Shown: in pieces, positions 13,069-25,356 of the stretch
How the letters are laid out: each line of letters begins with the position of its first letter
Position numbering within the stretch: the stretch's first letter is position 1
Assembly: GCA_914767715.1 (NCBI GenBank)
Contig: OU612072.1
Location: 2,912,001-2,976,000, forward strand
DNA: 64,000 nt
Direction of reading: 5' to 3'
DNA from: Membranipora membranacea
Taxonomy: Eukaryota > Bryozoa > Gymnolaemata > Cheilostomatida > Membraniporidae
Notes under the pieces: generated by a model
The model's database searches: none
The model's input: the letters and a program-made list of their open reading frames with translations, nothing else
What the model was told of the DNA's origin: nothing
Program-made: the position numbers and the translations under genes

Positions 13069-16000
13069 CTTACTTAATTTAAAAAGTGCAGTGTTATCAA
13101 ATAGAAGTTTCTCAACAGCGTTCACAAGAATGAGAGGTTAGGCTATGAGTTGTTTTCAGAGTGACTTCAACTTTATGCTCACTAAATTTTCAATGTTTAA
13201 GACATAGACTCACTCCAAGCTTGTTTGCTTGTTGACATGATCCATTCAGAAGCGCCTTACCTCTTCAAAAGTTTTTGCTTCAAAATGAAACTGATCTGAA
13301 GTCACTCTACACACAGGTTAGTGCTAACTATAGCTCTATCAAATGACAACTGATAGCAGGGCAATGTTATGCTTAGCTGTCAATCCAAGGGGTGTGGCTT
13401 ATGGAAAGTTATTGGTTTATGGAAAATGCAGATTATGGATTTCCCCACACTATGAAAAGCATGCTATGAATGGACATAGCTATTTGCATACGTTAATAGA
13501 TAATACACAGGAACAAATCATGATTGCTGCAAACACCCTAGGCACAGGTTGAAAACAAGTAAGGATATATGATGTTAGTACATCTATTGGGCTGTAGGCT
13601 GAGCTCAGAGACAGTTTGGGTACTTGTCAGTAGGGAGTATGGGAAATACGCCCGCCCTACCTGCTGTCAGGGTGCATATAGTCTACAGAACAATGAAACA
13701 CATGATGGACACTGTATTGTATCTGACATAGCTAATAAATGGTGTGATGAGTAAAGTGATATATAAAGACATTATACCTCTTTGGTCTAACCTGAAAGTT
13801 TGGAGTATGTAGTTCAAAAACTGTTTATGCCGGCCACAAAAGAAACTATTTCTCTCGTTCAGATTTATGGCCTTACCAAGATATGGTGATAAAACAGACA
13901 GCTAATATAGGAATTAAAAATCATGATCATGTGCAGTTATAAACTGCTGTGAATGGGTTTGTCATGAAACTGATTACAGTTGCTTTATCGCTAACCGGTC
14001 ACTCGATCGTATCGATTGTCGATTATCGATTGTATCAGCTTTTTATTGTGGCTTCTGTGATAGACATTAGTAACAAGATTCATATTATACAAACAAGTGA
14101 AGGAATGGTACCCACATCCTAACAGTCTTCACCCAAATACCAAAAATCAACACATGCTGAAAACAAAGCACCAATTCTATGCTTGTGTACATAATTAAGA
14201 CAACTTGTAATGGAGAGTTGTCTTACATCAAATAATAAAATGCTGACAGGCTGGGAGTTCATCGAAATTTCCCAACACTCAACTCCAGCTTTCCCAGATT
14301 GAATGCTGTAGGGTTGATGGTATGAGTTGGATTGTAGGTTTAACCACACAAGTTGCCAACACTTTATTATATAGCAATCACCATATATAAAATGACTAAG
14401 TGCATATATTAATTTGATTTATTTTCAAATTTGAACCAAAATATAGATGGTGACCCGACTATTTGATGGCCTGTGGAAATCTGGACTTAGGTTAAAGAGG
14501 GGCCGTACAAGACTTAAGAAAATCCTACAGTCATCGTTATTCCCATTCTTATATTTTGTGATCGTACTTTGCCTGTCATTTTGTGCTTGGTCGGGGAGGC
14601 AACAGTGAGCGATTTCACAGCATCATAGTTCAGCGCCTTTGAGTATTCTCATCACAACACCACTAAGTATAACCATTGCTGGTTGAAGTGGCAAAAACGT
14701 GTTACGTAAAATAGGAAAAGTAGGAAAAAAACACTAGATGTGTTTTCAAAGGTTTCACAAAACCAGAGAATGTGAGAATCCTGCACAGACCTACATGTGG
14801 AGTAGGAATGAAAACACAAGTCAAACGTTACAATACATATACTGATGTAATCCTGAAATTGACGACATGATTGACGATAATGACAACAACTTGCCGATTA
14901 CATACAGACTCAGGTGTGCATTTCAAATTTAAAGGAAATATAATTGTCTTTCCGTGATGTTAGATTGCAAATTAAAGGGAAACACATGGGACCTCGTCTT
15001 TGCAGCGCCTTCAAAACAGCAGTAAGGTATCACACTTTTTCAATTTTCAAGATGCTACCAGCGTATTCCAGCAGTATTCATGTTTTCACTTTTCAGGCAG
15101 CTGGTATATCAACGTAGATATAGGCATAGACATAGAAAGTAATGTGGACGAGAGGTAAAAAATTAAGTTAAAATTTCAAAGAAAAAAGTAATATCATTAC
15201 ATTGTGACACCCTGCAATAATTGGCCAAAAACATAGAATATAATTCAATAATCATTCTCTTAACTATATTGTGATACAATCATAACAGAAATTTCTTATC
15301 CAGATGGACAAGGAAAATTCTATATTGTTTGACAATAAATAGAATGTCATACCTAAGAGAATTTCTGCACCATCTAAAACATAAAAAACTCAACGATATG
15401 AAAATAATTGAATTATAAAATAAAGCTAGATTAAGGCCTCTCAATTTACCATAGACCCAACCCACTATCAGGGCCAAATTATCGACAAGCTAAAAAAAAC
15501 TTACTCTACCGTCCTAAACCCTCATCGGACCTGTGCAACAATGCAACAAACACATCTTTAAGCTACATTTCAAATTATAACCTGTCATGCTTGGAGTTGG
15601 AATTCTTTTCGGCCTTATTTCTTTGATAAACTATTCTATCGTCTCCAGTCTCATAAACTTTTTTGCTTGTCCTTCATATAGAAAAAGTGAGCAACACAAG
15701 TGTGCTACCGAATCATTTGATCAACCTAAATCTGAGGGTCATCAAGTAGATTGTAGAAGAAAACGGACCGCTCACTGCGTCGATGTACAAACCGTATCAT
15801 CTTTAAAGTTGAGCTTAGATTGGTCTCTAAAACAAACTTTAATTCATTAGGTGGCTGTTAAATTATTGCCTTTGAATACAGATCACACAAAAATCATATC
15901 TTGAGCGAACCAAAGAACCCATAATCTTGTGTGTCACTTTCCCGTTCCAATAGAACAATGAAGATCACATCAGTTATTTTCTGGTCATAAAGAAGCACAT

Positions 16001-16489
16001 TGGCCCTAAGGAGAGTTTAAGGGTACACGTTGGTTCAAAAAAATCGCAAGGTTCCATCACTCACCACATCCCAGAGAATGTGTGGCGAGAGGGGGGGGGG
16101 GCCTTAAGGGCGGGGCCGCAATATCTGCGCCAATTTTTTTTCATGTTAAAGCTGGTTTCTATTAGAGGCAATAAAATGTTGAAAGATATTACTATCTGTG
16201 AGCTTTTTCATTAGAAATGTTTGTATTCATGACCGGAGTCGTCTCCTAGTTTGAAGACAGAAGATCACTCATATCATATTGATTAAAATCTATATATAGA
16301 AATACAAAAAATATAATTTCTAGGATTAGCTAACGAGGAGCCAGAGGCTAGGTTGTTTGGGTCTCTACTAACTAATAGGATGCAGTTTACATAAGAAAAC
16401 ACTCAGTCTTTCTACAGTAATAGTTATAGGAGATGCGCTCCTGCTGATTCTTAATCTGTTGATGCTCTTTTGTCAAAGTCGGATAAACA
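13069..16489. other. Intergenic between TRIM copies 1 and 2
   Basis: This segment is also present in units 2 and 3. Short open frames near 13343-13754 and 14119-14349 recur in other units, but they lack homology and splice logic and are not called. It contains the decayed exon at 14772-14913, a run of 11 G near 16091, and the 3' flank of copy 2 from about 15840. Confidence 0.5.
14772..14913 (+). pseudogene. Decayed copy of the bZIP-proximal exon, unit 1
   Basis: It is homologous to the open exon 31741-31903. The ATG is GTG here, the Asp/Lys-rich repeat is shortened, and the frame is broken after the YNTYTD segment. The donor-like cag|gtgtg survives. It lies in a unit without the downstream bZIP exons, so loss of constraint is expected. 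Confidence 0.6.
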
Positions 16490-19400
16490 TTAGACATGAA
16501 GTAGTTTATAGTAGATAACAGACTTCTCGTGGTACCGGGGTACTATCAGTGTATCGTCCTCCACCCATAGGTCAAATATATTTGACGAACATCGCTCATT
16601 TGGATCTGTCAGTTGCTCAATCAGTTCTCCTGTTAAGTTAAGAGGACCGATAACATAGATAAAAAGGACTGAAAATCAGATATATATCATGTAAAATGAG
16701 GTGTATAAAAAGCTATCCTTTGAAGTAATTTTCCAGTACTCAAAGAAATAGGACCATAGAAGTCACAAAGACCATTTATAGTAGAAGCTAAAGTACACTT
16801 TTACACATTTGTTGCTGAGGTGGATGCATTTCACATGAGTTTTTTACTTTGTTGATAAACTCACCTGTCTTACTATCGATGACCCAGATAGGTGTCCTAG
16901 TCTGATAGCCTCCACTAACCAGTACATAGTTTCCATAGCAGCGTACAGCGGAGGGACATCTAGTGTCAGTGTTAGTCCATTCTATTTCTCCTGATGTCAG
17001 GTTGAACTTGAAGACTTTGCCAGGATTAGCACCACAGGAGATGATGACTGACTTCTCATCACATTCACACATAGAGGTGATAGTATGACTGATCTCAGCG
17101 CATTGTACATTTCTGTTCACAACACCAGCTGGAGAGTACAGTGTGATCCTCTTACTACTTACATCAGCTACAGCTATCTGATTATTTACCACACTGATCT
17201 TGTTACCTCCATTACTATCAGGGTGATTCCAATTACAAACTGCTCCACCATTAAGGTCATACACAGACATTTTATATGGCTGACCATAGATGAGTATGTA
17301 TAGCTGGTCATTAAGAGCCCTGATGCTCACCACACTATTACCACATTTTATAAATCCATATATCACATTTCCCTGTTCATCTATCCTATCTATATCCACA
17401 GAATCTAAACCTACATAAGTATAACCTTTATAGTGACACACTGTGGTGCAATGGGACCCTACTTTGATTTCTTTCACAAACTCAAATCTACTAGGTGGCG
17501 TTTTTATTACTTTAGCTGAAAACTGATCTTGGAAAACAACATCATCAGTAGGAAGAACCCCTAATTCTGTTTGTCTGTTTTCTGGTCCTACAAAACAAAA
17601 TAATATGATCAGGCATGATGTCCTCATATTGGTGACGAGTTAATACATATATCTTTATTATAATCAACATCTTCTCAAATATCTTTCATGGTGAGACTTA
17701 TGCTGACAATATAAAAGTTTTAAACCATCAGTGTATTCCTGTACTAACGCATGGGTTAGACCAAGTTTGGTCCATTTGCCTGCATTCCGAGTTGCGGCGT
17801 GACCAGTGGAAGGGAGCAACAGGAATGAAGGCAATTGGATAAAACGTGTTCTATAAATGAGTAGGTGTCTGCCTTTTGGTCTGAAGACTTGGTACTCATT
17901 TCAAAGTGAAACTGACTTAGATCATTTGGAGAACTTTCAGAGCATGTTTTCATCACATGCCATAATCCACACAGACAGACACACAGAGTTAAAACTAAGA
18001 GGAATTGTAAACGAGCTGCGGATGTTTTATGACAGCAAAGATAATGTTAATATGATCAGATAGATGATGTTACTTTGACTGCAATTTTAACTTAAACGGA
18101 ACAACAACAATTAGATCATTTGTCTTTGTGTTGTCTCAATGATGTGAAATAAAAAAATCCAAATTAAACTGTCAATCCAATTTCGGGATATTCCCTGTTG
18201 CTGATCGTATAACTTACCAGTTCTATTAAACTTGTACTGATCAGTAAGAATCAAACTGGGAAAATCTCCATCAACCAGAGAATTCATAATCTTCTCAGTC
18301 TGTACCTGGTCATTCACTATATCAACCTGTCAAAGTAAAAGGTTTTTAAACCTTATAAAAATATTCAAACAAGTTATTTCAGATAATTTATACAGGTAGA
18401 ACTTCCAGAAATATAAAATTAAATATTTCTGCTGTATAATATCCTGAGCATCTATAAAGATGATGGGGAATGAATCAAGAGAGCACAGTCAGAAGCTAAA
18501 GAGCCCCAGTAAAGAATGGATCCTTGTGATCTCAAGTTATCACATGAAAAGGCTACTCCAAAAACGTAACCCAAAATAATCACACCCATGATAGGCTATA
18601 CTGATAAATTGTTATAATTCTGGGGGGTCTTTCAATTCGAAACCATACGATCAGTCATTGATGGAACTATATATATTCTGAGTGATTTGGCTACGAATTT
18701 GTCTAATCAAAAGACCACGTGAGTGATAATTTTGAGTGATGTGATTGGTATAACTTGCTTAAAGGGCAACCAAGGTTTCAAACATGTTCTCATTGATTGA
18801 TAGCAGATTGCACCTTGTCCATATAGGGAAATAGGGAAAAAGACCAAATCTAATTCGGATGATTATTCAGCCAGAGTTATTGGGAAACATTTCTTCCATC
18901 AGGTACTCAAACTCAGCTAAAATAGAATACCACAGAGCAGTTTCCTGTTCCTGTTATTATTTAGCCTGTACTCTATCATCATTTCAGCAATGTCTTGGAA
19001 CCTCCCCTAAATTGAAGTGTTACCCATCTTAGAGTCAGCAACTACTTTGAGTTTTGCGTCGCGTAATGCACAAAGTTGATGCTGCCTAGCACGTAATTTA
19101 CTACCCATTAATGCATCGCTGCGAAACCTTGGTTGCCCTTTAAGTAAAGTAATGCTCTTTCTAGTTGAAAGACCTCCCTGGATCACATGGCTACACATTC
19201 AACACAACAAAATATTTATCGACTTGTATTGTTATTGTCATCTACCGGATGTTTGAGGGAGTTATCAGCTCTCAGTTTTTTCAGTTGCTCTTGTAGCTCA
19301 CTGAACTTTACTCCAGCTTCGTAAGAGCTGTAATCAGAAATCTGCTGTTTAGATTTCTGTCTGGATTTGATGTATTCCTTCTCTAGTTTAGTATATTCCT

Positions 19401-21696
19401 CTCTCAACCCCTCTAGCTAGAAAACAGGAAATAACAGAACAATTTAACAACTCCATTCAGTCAATGCGTTGAGGTGACGCGTGATAATCACACATTTACC
19501 TGCATTTATGCAGCCTGAGCAGAAGAGGAAAACTTGAAACCTCTATAACAGTTTATAGCGAACCCTCATAATATTGCATTTTTTGAGTTGAAAGCGATCG
19601 CTTTTAGTTTACGGCACAGAATTCAGATCTTTTGATTTGGTAAAGTAAGACTCACATGATCATCTCTTGTGTTGTGTATCAGTGTAACAGTCTCATCTGT
19701 CTCTATATCCCAGTGTCCTAATGTTTGAGTCGTCTTCTTCATCAGAACTGCTAACTCATCTAATCGTTCTTCTGCTCTCTCTTTAAGAGGTTCTACAGAA
19801 TCCTTCACCAGATCTGAGAGTTCGTCTAGTGACATCAGATTGTGTGATGATCCTGTTTTGACAAAATGCTTCAACAATTGAATAATATCAAACAACTTAT
19901 ATCATTTATTACTCTAGCTAAGTTACCATCGCGGAATATTTTAGGAGTTATTCAAAAGTGTGAGTCCAAAATTCCAAGTAGCCACCTGCCAATTGTGACC
20001 ATTGTTATCATTCATGATGAAACATATGTTCAAAGAACGAACGAGACAAGAATGAAGAAGTTAAGAGAAATAGGACAATACACACCAGATATACATTCGC
20101 CCATTGACGTCACACATCTGGCACAGATTATCTGTAGACATCCGTCACACCCGAGACAAAGTGGCTGCTCTTTGTGTTTCTGACAGTATCTTATCTCATT
20201 AGAGAATGGAGACTTTAGATACTCCTTAATATCTAGTCTGTGGTGATGAGGGCTCAATTCATTGTGCATCTGGTGAAAAAGTTACAATGTAATGATGTAT
20301 CAAGGCATGAAGGATGTCCTTTCCAAATGAACATGGCCACAGTCAAATGCTAGGATTGACAACAGTGATAAATACAGGTAGTCATCAAACAAAAACTTGT
20401 GTATCTGATGCAAAAAACATAATGGAATGTTAATTAATTTGGCCAAAGATTATTTGCAAGGATTCACAACAATGATAAGTCAACTTAACCATCAAACATT
20501 GCACACTGAAACTCATGAGAAATTGTTGTTCCCTGTCAATGACCTTATTCCTAAAATGGTTCTGTAGTAAAATAACCATCATCTACACATCTGGGTAGCA
20601 TTTAGTGCTGGATCAAATTCTATTCTATTGCCTTTCCGGTTGTCAAATCCGATAGCGATTCACATTCTAAGGAACAGCGGGTGAGATATTGAGTGCTTTA
20701 GTTTGCAGACGGCTCGATTGTCACCTGGAGTCAAAACGATTCACAATATTCAGTGGATTATCGTGTAACCCAAACCCACGTCCTACGAAATTACTACTTG
20801 GTCTAACCAACTGCTGTTGTTATTACAACAATCTCCCTCTTTTCACATCATCAATTCAAGAGAAGATAGACAAAACTATTCTCAATGATTTTCATTTGCC
20901 GGAAGCATGTCTGTCATTACCTTTTACAACCTCCATCTTCCCTGCATACTGAAATAGTTAGCTTACCTCCCTATGGGCATTACATAATTTTGTATCACAC
21001 ACGACACAGTAAACGTTAGCTGTTTTATGTGGAGTGCCTTTCTTATCACAAGCATCACAGAAAGTAGGCTTCAGCAGGGCAGATGGTAGATCATCAACAG
21101 CTACATCAGGCCTATCTCTGTAAAACAATGGCAACATAACATTGACGCATATTCTAGGGGGAGACAAACAGGGTAGGCTGTGTTGAGTTGTCGTCAGCTT
21201 TATTACTAGACTGTGACTGTGAATAATAGGCATTTCATGTAGATTTCATGTAGCCTTGTATACGAAAAGGTGGTTGAGTTTCGAGTTGCTCCCTCTTGAG
21301 TGGCAAGAAGATTGGGAGTGACAAGAAAAGCAGACAAATTGGATTAACCTTCATGTAGGCAGACATCGGTTCAACACTAAAATCACTGATAAGGTGATGG
21401 TCATCACATAGCAATATTTGTCAAATGGGATAAAAAGTAGTAGATCAAACCCACACACAGCAATGTATAACCACACAGAATATATGGGTGCAAATTACTC
21501 ACTCGCATGTATAACATTCTAGAACTTTCTTCTTCTCCAGATGATCGAGTAGACACTTCTCACAGAATATATGACCACATGGTAAGAGTTTAGGGTTGAG
21601 AAGGTATCCTTCTACTTCTAAACAGTGAGCACATGATACTACATTAGCTACCTCATCCTCCTCGATCTGTAATTCTTCTACTGCTGCCGCTGCCAT
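16490..21696 (-). CDS. TRIM-like protein copy 2
   Basis: Coding exons are 21503-21696, 20967-21117, 20086-20269, 19656-19852, 19246-19416, 18218-18326, 16865-17587 and 16490-16629. They total 1869 bases, 622 aa, with all phases closed. Exons 1-3 (RING and B-boxes) encode the same residues as copy 1. The propeller differs mainly in inter-strand loops, including small deletions around the HPDSN and ISHT segments relative to copy 1. The C-terminus reads HEKSVIYYKLLHV against HEASVIFYKLLHDK in copy 1. Intron 5 carries a 377-bp transposon insertion, which should be spliced out. The gene is intact and probably functional. The same TRIM-NHL-like architecture and unknown target apply as for copy 1. 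Confidence 0.9.
18759..19143. mobile_element. piggyBac-type MITE with TTAA target duplication
   Basis: The element spans 18763-19139 (377 bp). Its terminal inverted repeats begin agggcaaccaaggtttc on the left and end gaaaccttggttgccct on the right. It is flanked by TTAA at 18759-18762 and 19140-19143. Copy 1 has the empty site with a single TTAA in gcttaagtaaag near 10513. TTAA duplication is the signature of piggyBac-superfamily transposases. No transposase is encoded, so it was moved in trans. Confidence 0.9.
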
Positions 21697-24600
21697 CTTA
21701 CTTAATTTAAAAAGTGCAGTGTTATCAAATAGAAGTTTCTCAACAGCGTTCACAAGAATGAGAGGTTAGGTTATGAGTTGTTTTCAGAGTGACTTCAACT
21801 TTATGCTCACTAAATTTTCAATGTTTAAGACATAGACTCACTCCAAGCTTGACTGATATTTGAGATATGGTGGAATAAAATTTAAATACTGCTTGTTGAC
21901 ATGATCCATTCTCAGAAGCGCCTTACCTCTTCAAAAGTTTTTGCTTCAGTTTTGCTTCAAAATGAAACTGATCTGAAGTCACTCTACACACAATTTAGTG
22001 CTAACTATAGCTCTATCAAATGACAACTGATAGCAGGTCAATGTTATGCTTAGTTGTCAATTCAATGGGTGTGGCTTATCGAAAGTTATTAGTTTATGGA
22101 AAATCCAGATTATGGATTTCCCCACACTATGAATAAGCATGCTATGAATGGGCATCGCTATTTGCACGTGAAAATAGATAATACACAGGAAAAAATCATG
22201 TTTGCTGCAAACACCCTAAGGCACAGGTTGAAAACAAGCAAGGATATCTGATGTTAGTACATCTATCAGGCTGTAGGCTGAGCTCAGAGACAGATGGGTA
22301 CCTGTCAGTAGGGAGTATGGGAAATACGTCCGCCCTACCTGCTGTCAGGGTGGATATAGTCTCCAGACAATGAAACACATGATGGACACTGTATTGTATC
22401 TGACATAGCTAATAAATGGTGTGATGAGTAAAGTGATATATAAAGACATTATACCTGTTTGTTCTAATCTGAAAGTATGGAGTATGTAGTTCAAAAACTG
22501 TTTATGCCGGCCACAAAAGAAGCTATTTCTCTCGTTCAGATTTATGGCCTTACCAAGATAATATGGTGATAAAACAGACAGCTAATATAGTAATTAAAAA
22601 TCATGATCATGTGCAGTTATAAATTGCTGCGTATGTGTTTGTCATAAAACTAATTACAGTTGCTTTATTGCTAACCTGTCACTCGATCAATGTATCAGCT
22701 TTTTATCGTGGCTTCTGTGATAGACATTAGTAACAATATTCATATTATACAACAAGTGAAGGAATGGTACCCACATCCTAACAGTCTTCACCCAAATACC
22801 AAAAATCAACAACATGCTGAGAACAAAGAACCAATTCTATGCTTGTGTACATAATTAAGACAACATGTAATGGAGAGTTGTCTTACATCAAATAATAAAA
22901 TGCTGACAGGCTTGGAGTTCATCGAAATTTCCCAACACTCAACTCCGGCTTTCCCAGATTGAATGCTGTAGGGTTGATGGTATGAGTTGGATTGTAGGTT
23001 TAACCACACAAGTTGCCAACACTTTATTATATAGCACATCACCATATATAAAACGACTAAGTGCATACATTAATTTGATTTATTTTCAAATTTGAACCAA
23101 AATGTAGATGATGACCCAAATATTTGATGGCCTGTTGAGAGCTGAGCTTGGGGTTAAAGGGGGCTTCTACAAGATTTGGGAAAATCCTACAGTCATCGTT
23201 ATTCCCATTCTTATATTTTGTGATTGTACTTTGCCTGTCATTTTGTGCTTGGTCGGGGAGGCAACAGTGAGCAATTTCACAGCATCATAGTTCAGCGCCT
23301 TTGAGCATTCTCATCACAACACCACTAAGTATAACCATTGCTGGTTGAAGTGGCAAAAACGTGTTACGTAAAATAGGAAAAGTAGGAAAAAAACACTAGA
23401 TGTGTTTTCAAAGGTTTCACAAAACCAGAGAATGTGAGAATCCTGCACAGACCTACATATGGAGTAGGAATGAAAACACAAGTCAAACGTTACAATACAT
23501 ATACTGATGTAATCCTGAAATTGACGACAAGATTGACGATAATGACAACAACTTGCCGATTACATACAGACTCAGGTGTATATTTCAAATTTAAAGGAAA
23601 TATAATTGTCTTTCCGTGATGTTAGATTGCAAATTAAAGGGAAACACATGGGATCTCGTCTTTGCAGCGCCTTCAAAACAGCAGTAAGGTATCACACTTT
23701 TTCAATTTTCAAGATGCTACCAGCGTATTCCAGCAGTATTCATGTTTTCACTTTTCAGGCAGCTGGTATATCAGCGTAGATATAGGCATAGACATAGAAA
23801 GTAATGTGGGCGAGAGGTAAAAATTAAGTTAAAATTTCAAAGAAAAAAGTAAAATCATTACATTGTGACACCCTGCAATAAATGGCCAAAAACATAGAAT
23901 ATAATTTAATAATCATTCTTTTAACTATATTGTGATACAATCATAACAGAAATTTCTTATCCAGATGGACAAGGAAAATTCTATATTGTTTGACAGTAAA
24001 TAGAATGTCATACCAAAGAGAATTTCTGCACCATCTAAAACATAAAAAACTCAACGATATGAAAATAATTGAATTATAAAATAAAGCTAGATTTAGGCCT
24101 CTCAATTTACCATAGACACCAACCCATTATCAGGGCCAAATTATCGACAAGCTAAAAAAAACTTACTCTACCGTCCTAAACCCTCATCGGACCTGTGAAA
24201 CAATGCAACAAACACATCTTTAAGCTACATTTCAAATTATAACCTGTCATGCTTGGAGTTGGAATTCTTTTCGGCCTTATTTCTTTGATAAAATGACACA
24301 ATGTCATCCAATCACGTTTTTGATGAGGTGTTAGCAATCAGTAGGTTGGCAGCTTTCCAACGGTGTATAGAAAGTTGATACTTGCTAACCTCCGTGTCTT
24401 TACCTTAAACTGTTACCAGGACTATAGCTGGAGTGATGGCTAGCTAATCTTCTACAATCAAGTAGATTGTAGAAGAAAACGGACCGCTCACTGTGTCGAT
24501 GTACAAACCGTAAGTCAAGCATATTTAATGGAGGACATGGTACAAGTGTACAGCAATGAATTATTGTGATTTATTTGAGCTGTCACCTCTGAGTTGAAGG

Positions 24601-25356
24601 TTCACGTAGAGGTGAACACTTAACAACAAACACAGTATATAGTTATCTGGTCTATATTAGTATCATCTTTAAAGTTGAGTTTAGATTGGTCTCTAGAACA
24701 AACTTTAATTCAGTAATTGGCTGTTAAATTACTGCCTTTGAATACAGATCACACAAAAATCATATCTTGAGCGAACCAAAGAACCCATAATCCTGTGTGT
24801 CACTTTCCCGGTCCAATAGAGCAATGAAGATCACATCAATTATTTTCTGGTCATAAAGAAGCACATTGGCCCTAAGGAGAGTTTAAGGGTACACGTTGGT
24901 TCAAAAAAATTGCAAGGTTCCATCACTCACCACATCCCAGAGAATGTGTGGCGAGACGGGGGGGGGGGGGGGCTTAAGGGCGGGGCCGCAATATCTGCGC
25001 CAATTTTTTTTTATATCAATGCTGATTTCTATTAGAGGCAACAAAATGTTGAAAGATATTATCTGTGAGCTTTTTTATTAGAAATGTTTGTATTCATGAC
25101 TGGAGTCGTCTTCTAGTGTGAAGAGAGAAGATCACTCATATCATATTGATTAAAAGTTATATATAGAAATACAAAAAATATAATTTCTAGGATTAGCTAA
25201 CGAGGAGCCAGAGGCTAGGTTGTTTGGGTCTCTATTAACTAATAGGATGCAGTTTACATAAGAAACCACTCAGTTTTTCTACAGTAATAGTTATAGGAGA
25301 TGCGCTCCTGCTGATTCTTAATCTGTTGATGCTCTTTTGTCCAAGTCGGATAAACA
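21697..25356. other. Intergenic between TRIM copies 2 and 3
   Basis: Counterpart of 13069-16489, with local insertions and a run of 15 G at 24958-24972. No functional gene seen. The block 24700-25356 is the shared 3' flank of copies 2 and 3. Confidence 0.5.
23434..23575 (+). pseudogene. Decayed copy of the bZIP-proximal exon, unit 2
   Basis: Nearly identical to 14772-14913 in unit 1 and broken in the same way: GTG in place of ATG and a frame shift after YNTYTD. Shared lesions suggest that the decay, or a broken founder copy, came before the separation of units 1 and 2. Confidence 0.6.

Larger units (their letters stand above)
8252..16489. repeat. Tandem unit 1 of the TRIM/bZIP-flank segmental duplication
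   Basis: This unit holds TRIM-like copy 1, its 5' flank, and a decayed copy of an exon that is open beside the bZIP gene. It is nearly identical to unit 2 over most of about 9400-15640. The offset between copies 1 and 2 is 8628 bp at exon 1 and 8238 bp at exon 8; the difference reflects indels, including the 377-bp MITE in copy 2. Confidence 0.85.
16490..25356. repeat. Tandem unit 2 of the segmental duplication
   Basis: Holds TRIM-like copy 2 and its flanks. Compared with unit 1 it has a 377-bp TTAA-flanked insertion (18763-19139), a replaced block near 24290-24460 and an extra block of about 150 bp near 24510-24660. Confidence 0.85.

Noticed and set aside
14119-14349. Minus-strand open frame recurring in all three tandem units (also near 22806 and 31085)
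   Set aside because: The copies differ at their ends, show no family resemblance or splice-compatible neighbours, and lie in duplicated intergenic DNA, so shared openness is expected.
19007-19198. Minus-strand open frame inside the MITE
   Set aside because: It spans the element's end into TRIM intron DNA and resembles no transposase.
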